From assembly GCA_000231825.2 (NCBI GenBank), contig JH720298.1, forward strand, positions 1,026,810 through 1,090,809: a stretch of 64,000 nt of DNA. The letters run 5' to 3'. The first letter of the stretch is position 1, and each line of letters opens with the position of its first letter. Under the pieces are notes generated by a model that saw only the letters and a program-made list of their open reading frames with translations, made no database searches and was not told the DNA's origin. A program made the position numbers and the translations under genes. Shown one piece after another: positions 14,456-27,728 of this stretch. The stretch is from Tetrahymena elliotti 4EA. Its lineage: Eukaryota > Ciliophora > Oligohymenophorea > Hymenostomatida > Tetrahymenidae.

Positions 14456-15508
14456 ATGTCTTAAAATGATGTTTGGATTGAGAATAAAGTGATTGTTTTT
14501 AATGATAAAATCTTCGTTTAGTTTAAATTTTTGTATTTTTAAACCAGCATAAATAAATTATTTTATTATTTATTCAATTTAGCTAGAAATTTAGTCTGAA
14601 TTACAATCAAAAGTTAGACTTTTGTTCTGAATATTTTGAGAGCAAATAAATATTGCTACATTAACTTCTTAATTTTAGTAGAATTTATTTGTTCCAAAAT
14701 ATTTTATTTTATTAAATCTGAGTGTTGAATTTTTACTAATCAAGCAATTAAATATCTTCTAAAAATACTATATTATTCCTTTATAAGTTTTTGGAATTTA
14801 TTTTGGTATTGTCAATTTCGATTAATCTGCTAATTTCTAATTTTCTTCATCACTTTTATCTTAGCTTTGATTAAGTTTATTATTTTATTTTTTGCTGAAA
14901 AATTAGAAGTATCTATGAATTATGTTTTTAAATTAATAGCAGATCTAACTAATTTATTTATCTTTTTTCACAACAGCATCTTAATACCTAAATACTCTCT
15001 ATGAGATAGAAAATTCTTCTGTATCATAATGATTATAATAGAATTTTATTTATTTACTAAAGACATAGTATAAATTTGAAATGTTAACTTGTTATTATTT
15101 TTATGTACTTTTAGATAATATATCAAGTATGTTTTCTACTTATTATGAATATTATTGAGATTAGATCTAAAACTACCTAAAGTACTATTTTTCTTAATAG
15201 CTGTATCTATTACTAATCCTAATCACATAAACTAAACTCAAAATAAAGAATATGAAAGATACTATATCAAGCATAAGTTTTTAATACCCATTACTTATTG
15301 CTATATATTATTTTACAGCCTAAATTTTTTAATTATTTTGCTTTCCATGATTTTTTTAATTGATATTTTTTTCACCTAAATGTCTACTTTTGAATTAAAA
15401 CAAATGAGATTAACTATCTCTATCAATTTATTTTATTTAATATTTCTCCTCATGAATTTCTTGCAAATTACACTCATAAATATTCATTTAAACAAGCAGT
15501 AGCAATGA
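14456..15508 (+). pseudogene. Possible small multi-pass membrane protein gene or decayed relic
   Basis: Protein-like stretches occur here but I cannot join them into one clean model. A plausible first exon starts at the ATG at 14456 (MSQNDVWIENKVIVFND) and splices at 14533-14582, a 50-base GT...AG intron, into a second open stretch. A hydrophobic block around 14,740-14,990 includes SMNYVFKLIADLTNLFIFF. A third stretch from about 15,160 to a TGA at 15506 reads like two or three membrane helices (for example LNFLIILLSMIFLIDIFF). Between these, two or three frames are open at once, because only TGA stops translation, so the exon order is ambiguous. No homologue is recognised. It may be a real intron-rich gene, the remains of one, or chance frames in A+T-rich DNA. 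Confidence 0.3.
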
Positions 15509-16193
15509 TAATATGAAAAAGTATTTCCTATTCTTCATTTTCTTATTTTACTTAATTAAACTTAATTGAATTTTACGTTTTTCAAAAAATAAAAATCAAA
15601 AAACCAAGAAAAAATTATCTTGAAAAAAAGATACGTTGTTATAATTGATATATAGTCATCAATAATATGATAGTAAGATAAATAAATTAAATTTGAATAT
15701 TATTTTCTATAATATGAAAATTATAATGTAGTCATTTATAGTAAGTAGTCAATAAATAAATTCAATATTTTGAATAATAGGAAAAAAAAAGATACTTATT
15801 GAATGAAATTATAAATTATTTTTTAGAATAGGTACTTTTAACTTGTAATCAATTTTATTGTAAAACATAATAATTCCCTCTTTACAACACAAGAAATTAG
15901 AATTATGCAATTTTGAATTTGTTGTAAATATCAAAAAAATTGAACTTATTAATAGCATTTAAATAATAGAAAACAAAATGAAAAATAAATGATATGTTAC
16001 TGTTTGCCCGATTATTATTAAAATAATTATTTGATGAATATCTAATAGAGATTTAGAGCATTAATAACTAGCAGATTGATAATTTGTATTTAGAAAACGA
16101 ATACTTACTTGATAATATTTAAATTTTTGGATCCTTAATAATTAATACTTAATAGAAATTAGTTTTTCAATAGCAATTTTTAGTGAAATTTCA
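15509..16193. other. Intergenic, no feature seen
   Basis: A+T-rich spacer ahead of the RCC1 gene. The frame of that gene is closed by a TGA at 16110-16112 and has no ATG before 16194, which fixes the start chosen. Confidence 0.5.
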
Positions 16194-19100
16194 ATGAGTA
16201 ATAGAAAAACATATTATGATAAAATTGCAGCAAGCTTGAATAATTCAGCAGCTATAGATAAAAATGGTGAGGTATATGTCTGGGGTTTAGCCAAGACTGG
16301 TATATTAGGTGATAATATAACAACAAATTAAGTATGCCATTTGTTCTTAAATAATAAATTTACATCAATCATCTTTTTGTAATCACTCGCAAATGCAGAA
16401 AGAGAATGATTAAACAACCAAGCATAATTTAAAAATTATTGAGATCATTTGAGAAATAAAATTTAATTGTATAAAATAGTACCAACCTACATGCATTAAT
16501 ATTAAAGGTGTCAATTCATAGTATAAAGCTGTTCATGTATCAATGGGTTTAAATCATATAGCAGTCATTGTGAATTATGCGATTTTAGATTTGATTGACT
16601 TCAACAATATTCCTCCCTCTTCTATTCAAGTAAAAAATAAATATAAAATACTATTTTGAAATCATTGAAAATAAATGTATTTGACAATGGATTTATTTTT
16701 CATTTTTAATTTGAGTAGAAACTTCATTCATTAATTATTCTTTTTAGAAAATGTTAGATGATCATTCAGTTGAAATTACAAAATCAGGTTTAGACCTTCT
16801 GAAACATTTTTAGCAGCAAATGAAATATCAAAGATTTGTTGAGAAAACGATTATGGAAGATTTTTTCAGATAAAATAAAATATTTAAAATGGAGGAAGAT
16901 TAGACTTATTAAGCATCTCAAATTTAGGAATTCTATGATTTCTTTTGTACAAAAGATCCTAGTTTATTTAATTTAGTAGAGTATTTCTATCAAACAAACA
17001 AGGCCAAGATTAAAGGATAAAAGCTCATAGTTTGGGGTATATCTGACTCAGGTAGATTAGGCTTGGACTTTGAAACTTTAAAAGGTAAAACATTCTACTC
17101 TCATTTTTGAGATAAAAAACAAGGAAACAAACAAACAAACAAACAAGCAAATTAGCAAACAAAGAAATAAGAAAAAAAACAATGATATCCTTTAAACAGT
17201 TAAAAAAAATATTTATTGTTAATAAAAGTTTAACATAAAAATGACAAAATAAATATAATTTTTAAATTATCCTTTAATAAACTTTAAATGAAAGTGTTGT
17301 GAAATTCTTTTTGATTATTGATTGATTTTTTAAAATAATAGGTGTATAAACGAATAAAATAAGAAGAAAGGGTTAAAAAGATGTGAATAATACAAGTCAA
17401 AGTGAAATAGATGAAGATGAAGATGGGTAATTAACAAAGGCCTAAAATCTCTAATCTTTTGTTGTAAAAACAATATTGATATTTTTAGGATTAATTTTAA
17501 AATTAAAAATAAGAGAAGTTATGTCAATAAAACAGAAAATGAAAACATTTAACATGGTATAAAGCATGTTGCTTGTGGTCATCATCATACTCTAGTTATC
17601 TCAGATGAAGGCTCAATATATTATTTTGGTATGGGAACCCAAGGTAAAATAAAAATATTTATACAGGTTTTTATTTTAATAAAATTTGAATTAAATCAAA
17701 TAGGATAACTTGGTAATGAAAATTTTGTGAATGTTTCTACACCAACAAAACTTCATATTAAGCCAAAAAGAAAATTCATATAAGTTGCTTGTGGTTCTTC
17801 TCATTCCATGGCATTAACTGATAATGGTTAGATTTATTCTTGGGGTAAAAATACAAGAGGCTAACTTGGTCATAGCCACCGTAATGATTAACTAAAACCT
17901 ACCATGATAATTATAGAAATTATGGCATCTAGTATTGCCTGCGGTGATCAACACTCTGCTTTTATTTCAGATGAAAAGGAATTATATAGTAAATTTTTAC
18001 TTTTTATCATTCTTTTATCTCACACACTTCTTTTTTACCTAAAGCGTGGGGTAATGGGTAATATTATCGTTTAGGCCATGGTGTTACAACTGATGAACTC
18101 TACCCTAAAAAAGTTGTTGTCCTAGAAGATGTTTATGTTACACATGTAAGCTGTGGCATGACTCACACTTTAGCTATTACAAATGAAGGGTAATTTATTC
18201 ATTTTTTTTAATAAAATGATAATATTTTTAAATTAAAATAATTCAAAGTTTCGTTTATGCTTGGGGTGATGGCATGTCTGGTAAGTTAGGTGTTTAGGAA
18301 AACAATAAAAGTCTTCATTTGCCTTCAAGAGTAGGAATGAATGACATTAAGTTTAGAAAAAAAGTTTATTATCAAGTAAGAAAATTAATTAATTAATTAA
18401 ATCAATCAATAAATTTTAATGCATTTTAATTAAAATTAAAGGTAAGTGCTGGCGGTTTGCATTCTTTAGCTTTAACAGATTAGGGTATTTTGTATGCTTG
18501 GGGTTCTACAAAAGGAGGTGTACTTGGTGTAGGATTTCAAAGAGATAATAAAGAATATTATTCTCTTCCATAAAAGATAAGAACAGTGGCAAAGATTCAA
18601 TCAAAACGCCAAAAATAAATTTAGTTTTTTTCAATAAAAAAATTCAATAAAGAATAAAAGTTGATAGAATAGTAAAAGATAAAAGACATAGAATAATAGA
18701 ATGAGGATGAAAGTAATTAAGCTATACAAAAATAAGACGAATCCATATCACTCTTGGATAATGGAGCTATAGAACAAGTTGATTATGATATTCCTTTCAT
18801 ACAGGAAATCTATCCTTTAAGACTTATTTTTTAGAATCTAAAAAAAGTTGAAATTATTCATTTTTCAAAAAAGAAATTTTAATTAAATATTGTTTTAAAA
18901 TTAAGGTAGAAGATAAAACTCCCAATTAAAAAATTATTTTTGTCGTAGCGGCAGCAAACAATTCATTCTTTATCTCTGATTTGGGTTAAATTCATGCTTG
19001 TGGTAGTCCTAAAAAAGGTCTTTTTATCATGGATCCTAAAAATGAAAAACTCATTATCAGGAAGAAGAAATTATTATTAGCAAAGAAAGATGAAGATGAG

Positions 19101-22100
19101 CAAGGAAAAATGTTGACTGGTGGAGGTGATAATACATCTGTGACATATTCTAAATCGAATATGCAGAGAGCTCCTAGTATGAGTTAAAGACAATAGAGTA
19201 GCTTAAAATCAAACACTTTAGTCTCAGTTTAGAATAAAAATTTAAAGAAAAAATAGCAGTAGCCTGAACAAAATTACACCTTAGTGTTTGATTTCCCTTT
19301 TTTAATCCCTTATTTTAAAAATAAAATAATTTACATGTCATGTTCTTACACTCATGCTATAGCCATCTCTCACAAGTAAATGAAATAACCCTAAAAAAAT
19401 AAAAACGTTTAAATAATCCTATTTAATTTAATTTAACAAAAGAGGTGTAGCTTACAGTTGGGGAAGCAACAAGTATTACTAACTTGGTTTAGGCTATATG
19501 TGTAAATACAACCATGTTCCTTAAAAAATTCAAGGAGCTTTGGAAACAAAAAGGATTGTTATGAGTGCATGCAGTGATAAATTCTCTGCTTTACTCACAG
19601 ACAAAGGAGAGATTTGGACTTTTGGTACTAGTGACAGTGGTGTTTTAGGACACGAAGATAAAAACTATTATGTTGTAAGTGAACCAAAAATGATTAATGA
19701 TATTCCTCCAATGATTTATTTGGCTTCTGGGCCTCAAGGAATGATGTCAATCTCAGAATAAAAAAGATAAATTTATGCTTGGGGAAACAACCTCTATGGT
19801 TAATTAGGTAAATATTTCATTTTGCAAAGCTCTAAAGAAACTAAAATAAATTATTTCTCGGGATTTGTTAACAAAAATAAAGAAAAATATTATGAAATTG
19901 AAAAATTTAGTTACTCTTTCAAAATAATAAAAATTGTTCTTCATACAAATGTAAAACAACGCAGTGTTTTAGCAAAAATTTAGACTTAATATATGTCTTT
20001 AAGATATATGGTCTTTAAAATATGGATAATTGTTCTTCATACATATGTAAAACTATAGTGTTTTAGCAACAATTTGGACTTAATATGTATCTTTATGAGA
20101 TTTGGTCTTTGAAAATATTTTCAGAAATTCTATTTAAATGTTTTATTTTGTTCAAAATAAAAAAACAATTTTTTTGATGAATTTATTTGAAAATTTGTAA
20201 AATAGGTATCTAAATAACAAATAATAACATGAACATGAACCAGTTTGGGCAAGATTTTGAAGACTCTGAAGATGAGATGAGATAAAAAGAGAAAAATATT
20301 GATTTAGATGACCAAAACAAAAAAATTACAAAAAATTAAATCATTTACAAACCTGTCAAAGTCAAAATTGAAAATGATAGAAAAGTAAGGATTTTCTTTT
20401 CTTATTTTTGCTTTTTCCCTCATTTATTCATTTTTTCTATTATTAATACAGATTTAAATAAGATCTGTTGCTATGGGTATGTTTCACAGTGTCGCGATTG
20501 ATGATTTAGGACATCTATACTCTTGCGGTTTAAGAAAATTTTCTGGTTTAGCTGAATCTTTAAGCAAAGAGGGTCTCTCTGGTTTTGATGATACTTTCAT
20601 TTATTTAAAAAAAGAAATTTTGTTAAACCATCAATTTTAGCAAGTTTCTGTTTCTGAATATCACACTTTAGCATTAACATAGGACTAAACAGGAGATTAA
20701 AATAATGTAATTTTTAAAAAATGATATTAAGGAATTAATGACTAATTTCATAATTATTAATGAAAACTTAAAAATTTAAAATAAAATTTGTTATTGTCTT
20801 ATAAATAGATTATTTTTGGATGGGGCTTATGTAATCTAGGTAATTTATGTCTAAAAGACTAAAGAGAAATACAACAAGCTATGAAAGATATGAGGTATTA
20901 GATGAAAGATATTGATTTAAATGACCCTTTAAAAGATATGTTTAGTCTTCCAGTAAATCTAACTTAGCTTAATAAATTTAATGACTGTGAGAATATAGTT
21001 TATATCTCAGCAGGCTTAATGCATAATTTAGCAATGAATTCAAATGGTAAAGTATTCTCTTGGGGTTCCTTTCAAAATGGAAAACTTGGTATTTAAACAG
21101 CAAACTTAAATTTACCACCTGATTAATTCTTTACAACTGAGCCAAAAATAGTTTCTGTAAATTAGAAAAAATGATTTATTGTTTTTTATGAAAAACTAAA
21201 CTAACTTATTAATTAAATTAACAAACAAACAAATTAATAAATAAAGGTATTGTTTAATGAGTCAAAAGAAGAAGGTGAAGGCGAATTTCTTGGTAATAAC
21301 AATTAAGAGGTTTCTTAAAAAAGGAGTACTTAAAGTAGAATGAAATCGTAATCTATTTAATATTCTCTGTCAAAATAGAAAACACTCACCAAAGCAGGAT
21401 AGAGTACAATTTAATAATAGTAAGAGTAACAATAATAATAACCTGAAGAAGAAGAAGAAAATGATGAGGATTTAATGGAAATAGATGATGCTGAAATAGA
21501 CATTTTAGAATAATCATCATTTGGATCGGATTCTAGTAAAGACGTTTTTTCTTCTGATTCCAATCTAAAGGATGAGTAGATGGATGCTGATAATTCTATG
21601 CAGAGTGATATGTATAATAATAGCATAGATTAAGATTTAACTCAATTCTAAAATCAAAGTAATTTTTATTTAATTTATCTATTTTACATTAATCTCAATC
21701 TCTACAAAAGATGGTGAAGATGACACTAATCTTACTATAGAATAAATGAATCTATATTCTAAATTACCTCAAAATCATAAAAAGCAAGACGAAGTACTTC
21801 AAATTCTATTTATTTTATAATAATCTCCCTTCTTTCTTTCTTTCCTCATTTTTTTCCAACCACCCACCCACTCACTTACTAACTTAATTTACAAATTATT
21901 TATTCATGCTTTTATTTATTTCATTTTTTAATAGATTTTTTATTGTTTTTAATGTTTTTTAGATTATTCATTATTTATCTATTATCTTCGTTATAGATTT
22001 ATTATCCATTCATTTTATTAACTCTGTTTGTTTGTTGTTTTAAGGTACAAAAGAAGATTTGGAAAGAAGAAGATCATTGTTTGGAAGAGAATTTAATTAA

Positions 22101-25100
22101 AGAAGATAAGGATTTAGAAGATTTAGCTAAATAGATTATATTTAAATGCCTGAAGCTAGTTTATGAAAATGAGAAAAGTATTTAGTAAGCTGAAAGCAAG
22201 ATAGAGAGTATTATTTAAACTTAGATAAAAAAGGAAGCTAACTCTAAGCTATTATAATTTATTGAGAAACTGTATTTGAATATTCCTTCTTTTGTGGTGA
22301 AGAATATTCAGTTGTATGAAACAATATTTAGTTTGCTTTATTATCATCCTTGCTATATTTTGAATTTATTGAAGACTAATACCATGACTATATTCCATCT
22401 AAAATCTTTGATAGATGTCTTATTTAAGAATCCAATAGATGTCGGACCTTCCAATTTTACTCTTATCACATTAACAATAGAAACTTTCAAGCACGAGTAC
22501 AAGCTAGGATCAATTCATGTAAATTAATTAAGTTGAAAAATGTATGACATTTATTGATAAATTTTAAAATATAGATCAATGATATAAAGAATATTCAATA
22601 AAGCAGCTTGTTTTGGCATCTTTATACTTTGCTCTTTGAGAGATAAAAAACAACAGTAGATTACTTTAAGAAATTAGTTAATACCACAATAGGTCAAGAT
22701 ATTTGTGTATAAATATATCTTTAAGCACCTGGCAAATAAAGTAAAGAAAACAGAGATAATACAAAACAATTAAATAACATTTTAGACTATTTGCAAGGGA
22801 CTTAAGAATAAATTGAATTAAAATCTAAACTTCTCTTAAAAACAATACAACGTAAAATATCATTTCAATATTCATTTGTTAAAATTATTTTCAATTTTTT
22901 GAAATGAAATGAAAAGCACTCATGTCATAGATAGCTAGTGACTTTTAGAATTACAGCAACGCGAATTAATAAGTGTTTACTGAAGAGCTTATTTTTGTTC
23001 ACAATAAAATTGTAAATTTTGCTAAAAAGTACTCTCTCAAAAAGCATGCTTAAATGATTAGAAAAGAGAAATTTTTAGAATCTGCAAAAGAAAACTAAAA
23101 TGAAGAAGAAAATAATTTTTTTATTGACAGACAAATTCAAAAGAAATTACAATACATGGAATTGTCACTTGATAACAAGCTTAACAATTTTATCTTCTTA
23201 ATTTCCTATGGTTTTTTGATTTATATGATTGAAAACTTAGAATCTTTTAATATTTAAATTGAGAGTGAGTATTTACCTATTTTGAAATCTCCTAACAACG
23301 TCAAAGTTATTGCTGAGCTTTTGGAGAGATTTATAACAAAGTGTAAACTATTTTTTGTTTTAGACAAACTATATACTTACTAATTATTATTATTTTTTAT
23401 ATCAAAAAGCTTCGATAAAGATTAACAACAGATGCTTTGATGATATTAATCAATTCTTGCTTGAAAGAAAAGAAAATAAACATAATTCTAGAAAGAAGAG
23501 CAATGATTTTACAGATATAAAAAAACTAAATTCAACTAAATAAAAGCTAGGAAACAACTCAGATTCAGACTAATCTTCTATTGATGAAAACATTGAAAAA
23601 AATGCTGTTGATAATGGTAATACATTCACAGAAACCTAAGCTGATTCTTCTTAAGATGATGAATTAAATTTAGATGCAATTATCGATAAACTTCAAAAAT
23701 CACTTTACTATGAATCTGATTTTGAATTATCTGTCAGCTAAATTTAATCTCAGGTAGAATCAAGTTCCAATTTGAAGACTCACTTCCTCTAAGTCTCACT
23801 CAGTTTACTCTTCTAAATACACAATATATACTCACAAAACCACAGCAATAGCGACCTATTTGTTATAACAAAAGATAGTAATAAACATTTAACAAACAAT
23901 TTTTAAAATTTTTTAGAATTAAAAGCAAATAAAAATTATTAAAAATTAGCCAAAAAACGATAAAAAAACTTAAAACTAAAATTTTTTGGTTTATTGATAG
24001 AAAAAGAGATATCTCTATCAATTTATTTATTTTATAAAATAATAAAAAATATCAATAACTTTGATGTTATTTCTCCTCTCCCTCTTCAAAAAATATATTC
24101 AGATAAAATCTATTTCATAAAATAGATAATATAGGAGGAGTTAGTTAATCAATAATGTTTTTGATAATTAAATAAAAATTAACTTTCTTAAAAGTTTGAT
24201 AAAATATGACGAAGAGAGTTGAATTTGTTATTTAATCATTAAATTAATTTTAATAAAGTAGATTTGTTTTTTTATCAACAAATTCCCCCTAATATTGCTA
24301 GTGTTGAAAAATAAATTCAAACAAGCAATTTTTCTAAATTAAGATCATAAATAAATTTTTCTTTAGCAATCCTATAACAACTAATAAGCTAACTCACTTA
24401 ATTACTTATTAACTTACTTACTGATTACATTAAATAATAAAGAGAGAGTTTTTAAAAATTATTAATTAAATAATAAAATAGAAGTGGAAAAGGCTAAAAT
24501 AGATGAAGATTTTAAGAAGTTTGATCCAATTTATATAATATTTTCTTATCTATAATTTGAATCAATAAATATTGAGGATTTTTAGACAGAAATTTTAGAA
24601 AGAAAAGTGAATTTAAAGCTTTCTAATGACTTAAATTATTATTCTTACCAAATATTAAAAATCACTGATTTTTATAAGTAAATTTATTTGAAAATATTAT
24701 TGATACTGAGTGACTTACTTTTTTATTCCAATCATTTTTAGATGCTTAGATTGCCAAGCTATTCTCCCTATTCATTACCTACCCTCTAATTAATAGTTAA
24801 TTATTAAGAAGATTAAATCTGATCAGAGGGAATAATGGAAATGCTCTAAGGTATTTTAAACACTTGCTATCAAAAATAATAAATAAAAAAATGATTATTG
24901 AATAGGGCCATTTAAATAGTTTGAAAAATTATAAATGCATCGAATTAACTTGTGATGAATTCATAGAAGAAAATGCCATAAAAAACTTTAGAATTATAAA
25001 ATATTACAATGTATCAAAAGAATATGACACAAAATTTTACAAAAATAAATCAATAAAAAAATAAAACGATTTAGCCGAACCTGATAATATGGTTGATGAT

Positions 25101-26656
25101 GGAGAACTCACAAAAAAGGAAATTTTAACACTTATTTATAAAATTCTTAAAAACTGTGATCCTCTTAAAGAAGGAGAAAATGAATATGTCTTTTTTGACA
25201 AGTTTTCAAAGAAGCCGAGACTAAAAGAAAATTCTGATCTCAAGAACTCGGTTTTACTTTTACTTGAAGAATTAAAAAGAGGATACGTCAGTATTGAAAT
25301 TCATGACTAAGGTGATGAATAAGATTAAAATGATCCTAATTTAGAAAAAATCAGAAGTTAAGATCTCAACTCTTAAGGCGGTAGTGAAGATGGAGAAGAG
25401 GATGAAGAAAAAATTAGAGAACAAACTTACTGGAATGAAAAGTTTAAGTACTACAAAGAAATGTTAGGAAAGGTACATACATACATTAAAATACATTAAA
25501 TCATTCGCTTTTCATTTATTTATTTATATTTCTTTCAATTTTTCTAAAAAAATAAGCTTATTTCTCTTTAAAATAACTTTTAATCATTATAAAAAAATCA
25601 TACTTTTCTTTTCATATCTTGAATTAAATTTATTTCTGGAATTATTTAATTTTATTTAAATTAAAATTTTATAATTAATGACTGTCAGTCAACAAAACAC
25701 TGAAACAAATCCATCAGCAAATGAATAAACAAACAAATCCAACAGCAAGCAAACAAACAAACAAGATATTTGGCTTGATTTTATACTTTTAAATAAGTGA
25801 TTAAATAATTGATATGCCAACTTTTAAAAATTAAATTAAAAAGATTATTGATAAAAGAAGAGTTCATAGTTAGAAACAAAGGTTAGTGAAAAAAGCTTTA
25901 AGTCATGCAGACGCTTTACTTCTTGAGAATATAGCTAAACTTTAAGATATGTAAAAAATTTGGGGTTGAGGCATTTTTAATTTATCATTTTAACATAAAA
26001 AAATAGAGTAGGTAAGAAATAAAAAACACTTGCTATTTTGATAAACTCTTTGATCCCTGAATCTGTTAAGTAGACTTTAAAAGAATAATAATAAATGTAA
26101 AAACTTTAAGAGAGAGAAGAACTTGTTTCTTAAGATAAATCTTAAAAGAAGCTATTAAAATATTAAAACAGTGATTTCAAGAAGCCAGATTAATTTGCTT
26201 ATTATACAACCTAAAAATTATTTAAAAAGAAAGCATTGATTTCTATTAGTTTCAGCTCTTCAAATCAACAAATTGTTGAAATGTAAAAAAAAAGCTTACA
26301 TTTTTCTCAATTAATTATTTTTATTTTAAAAATCTAGAGAAAAATCAATAAAGTTTTATATATTCTGCAATAATGAAGGAAGTTTCGAAATATTAATTGT
26401 TTATTCTAAGGAGGCATTTTTAGATAATTTTACTGCTTTCATTAGTGAATTATATCCCAATAGATTGCTACTTCATAAAATATATATTTCTGTTGCTTAA
26501 TACAGAGAAATGAAGAGACTCCAATACTCTAATACCAAGTAACTAACAAACATTCTTCTAATTATTCTTTTTTTTTCTTTAAATTACAAATTTTTAAGTT
26601 TTAAATTTTAACTTTCTTTAATTAAAAGAACTGTTTTTAAAATTTAACAAATTTGA
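16194..26656 (+). CDS. RCC1-repeat protein with C-terminal RasGAP-like region
   Basis: A 27-exon gene, about 2,448 residues. Exons: 16194-16331, 16480-16629, 16748-17084, 17342-17426, 17489-17643, 17704-17988, 18045-18189, 18249-18375, 18442-18846, 18906-19375, 19443-19807, 20206-20384, 20452-20706, 20809-21156, 21247-21658, 21711-21793, 22045-22518, 22575-22851, 22917-23342, 23410-24156, 24482-24677, 24742-24850, 24906-25472, 25844-25950, 26007-26282, 26338-26538, 26629-26656. Residues 1 to about 1145 hold roughly 15 RCC1-like repeats (VACGSSHSMALTDNG, WGKNTRGQLGH), enough for two seven-bladed propellers. A Gln/Glu/Asp-rich linker runs to about 1310. The rest is helical; SLFWHLYTLLFERQKTTVDY and following residues recall an IQGAP-type RasGAP fold. 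A CxxC pair with a third Cys (exon 24742-24850) could bind zinc. The likely role is small-GTPase regulation. RCC1 repeats are certain; the GAP-like call is tentative. The weakest splice is 24157-24481, with a GTTTTT donor. Confidence 0.8.
19933..20120 (+). repeat. 96-base tandem duplication inside an RCC1-gene intron
   Basis: Within the 398-base intron 19808-20205, a unit beginning ATTGTTCTTCATACA at 19933 recurs at 20029, so the period is 96 bases. The two copies differ by scattered substitutions and small indels, including the shared GTGTTTTAGCA and GACTTAATAT segments. This explains why this intron is far longer than most of its neighbours. Confidence 0.75.
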
Positions 26657-27208
26657 AGTAGTAAATATTAAATAATTAATTAAATAATTGAAATTAGCAT
26701 AACTTTTTCGACGGATACAATAAAGATAACTTTTGATATGAATAAACTGGTTCATATTCTATAAAAGAAAGAAGGAAAGATATTTTAAATGGCATGATCT
26801 GACTTGATTAGATTATAAAAATAAAAATCTTATTATAATATTTGAGTGTGGAAGTGTGATGAGATACTATTTACAATATAACAGGGTAGCAAGAGTGAAG
26901 TGTATCTATATATACATATATAAAACAAATAAAAAGATATTTAATATAAAAATTATTTATTGTTCAATACTTTCTTTAATTAGAATTAACTTATAGTAGA
27001 TTAGAGATAGAGAGATAGATAGATAGTTAGTTAGTATGTTAATTAATGATTATTAGCTCATTAAATTTATTTAAATAATTTTAGAAAAAGAAGATAGTAT
27101 TTATTTGTAATCTAAAGAAAGAAATTGATCATTAAAATGTATAAATTCTGTTTATTAGGTTTATTTATTTATTTGTTAAAGATAGATACTCATTTCTCCC
27201 CTCCCTAT
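26657..27208. other. Spacer between convergent genes
   Basis: A+T-rich 3' flank shared by the RCC1 gene (+) and the Asn/Gln-rich gene region (-). It carries short GATA and GTTA tetranucleotide runs near 27,005-27,035 and an alternating TATATATACATATAT tract near 26,911. No gene is seen. Confidence 0.5.
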
Positions 27209-27541
27209 TCATTATTTTTTAGATTTTATTACTGTTTGGTTGTTCATTATGTGATTTAGCTTCTTTTCTTATATTTGATAGTAAACTTGGTCTTACTTTA
27301 TAGCTGACTCTTCATCATCAACTCCACAGAATTCTAGTAGGCTACATATATTCAAAAAATAAATAATTTTAATTATCAACTTTAAATTTGTTTTATCTCT
27401 TTTAAAAACATCTTTTTTAGTTAAAATAAACAACAAATTCAAATTTATATTTTTTCTTAATATGAGATATTCATTTTAGTATTTAGTTGATATGGATAAA
27501 GTGAATCTAAAATATTCTTTCCAATCTTATTATTTAAGCAT
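27209..27541 (-). CDS. Possible extra 3' exon or small separate gene
   Basis: An open frame of 110 codons from an ATG at 27541 to a TGA at 27209. Its end reads like real protein: LLEFCGVDDEESAIKQDQVY, then a Lys/Asn-rich tail. It lies just downstream of the larger minus-strand gene and could be its true 3' end, but I find no good donor in the last exon of that gene. An overlapping alternative frame (about 27,430-27,620) is also open, so the model is uncertain. No function is recognised. Confidence 0.35.
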
Positions 27542-27728
27542 TCATTCAAAATTGTTCTCATATTTTGCTTTTGTTTATTTATTTTATGTAAAATTATATT
27601 TTAATTTTCTCGATTGACACTTTTTTAGTTAAATTTCATTTATTTCTTAATTTCTAATTTCATTTAAAAAATATATAATCATTTTATAATATCTCATTTC
27701 ATTTAAAATTATTTAAAAATTTCTAATT

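Noticed and set aside
14640..14890. Alternative open frame reading NLFVPKYFILLNLSVEF
   Set aside because: All three frames are open in this stretch because TGA is rare; no splice joint links this one to the first exon, so it was not annotated.
17120..17165. AAAC-repeat tract suspected as CRISPR-like or regulatory repeat
   Set aside because: It is a simple tetranucleotide slippage run inside an intron, without spacers, and similar runs occur all over the window.
24742..24905. Alternative frame KLFSLFITYPLINSQLLRR through the GAP-like region
   Set aside because: It cannot be joined in phase to the exon ending at 24677, while the Cys-containing frame joins both neighbours through canonical short introns.
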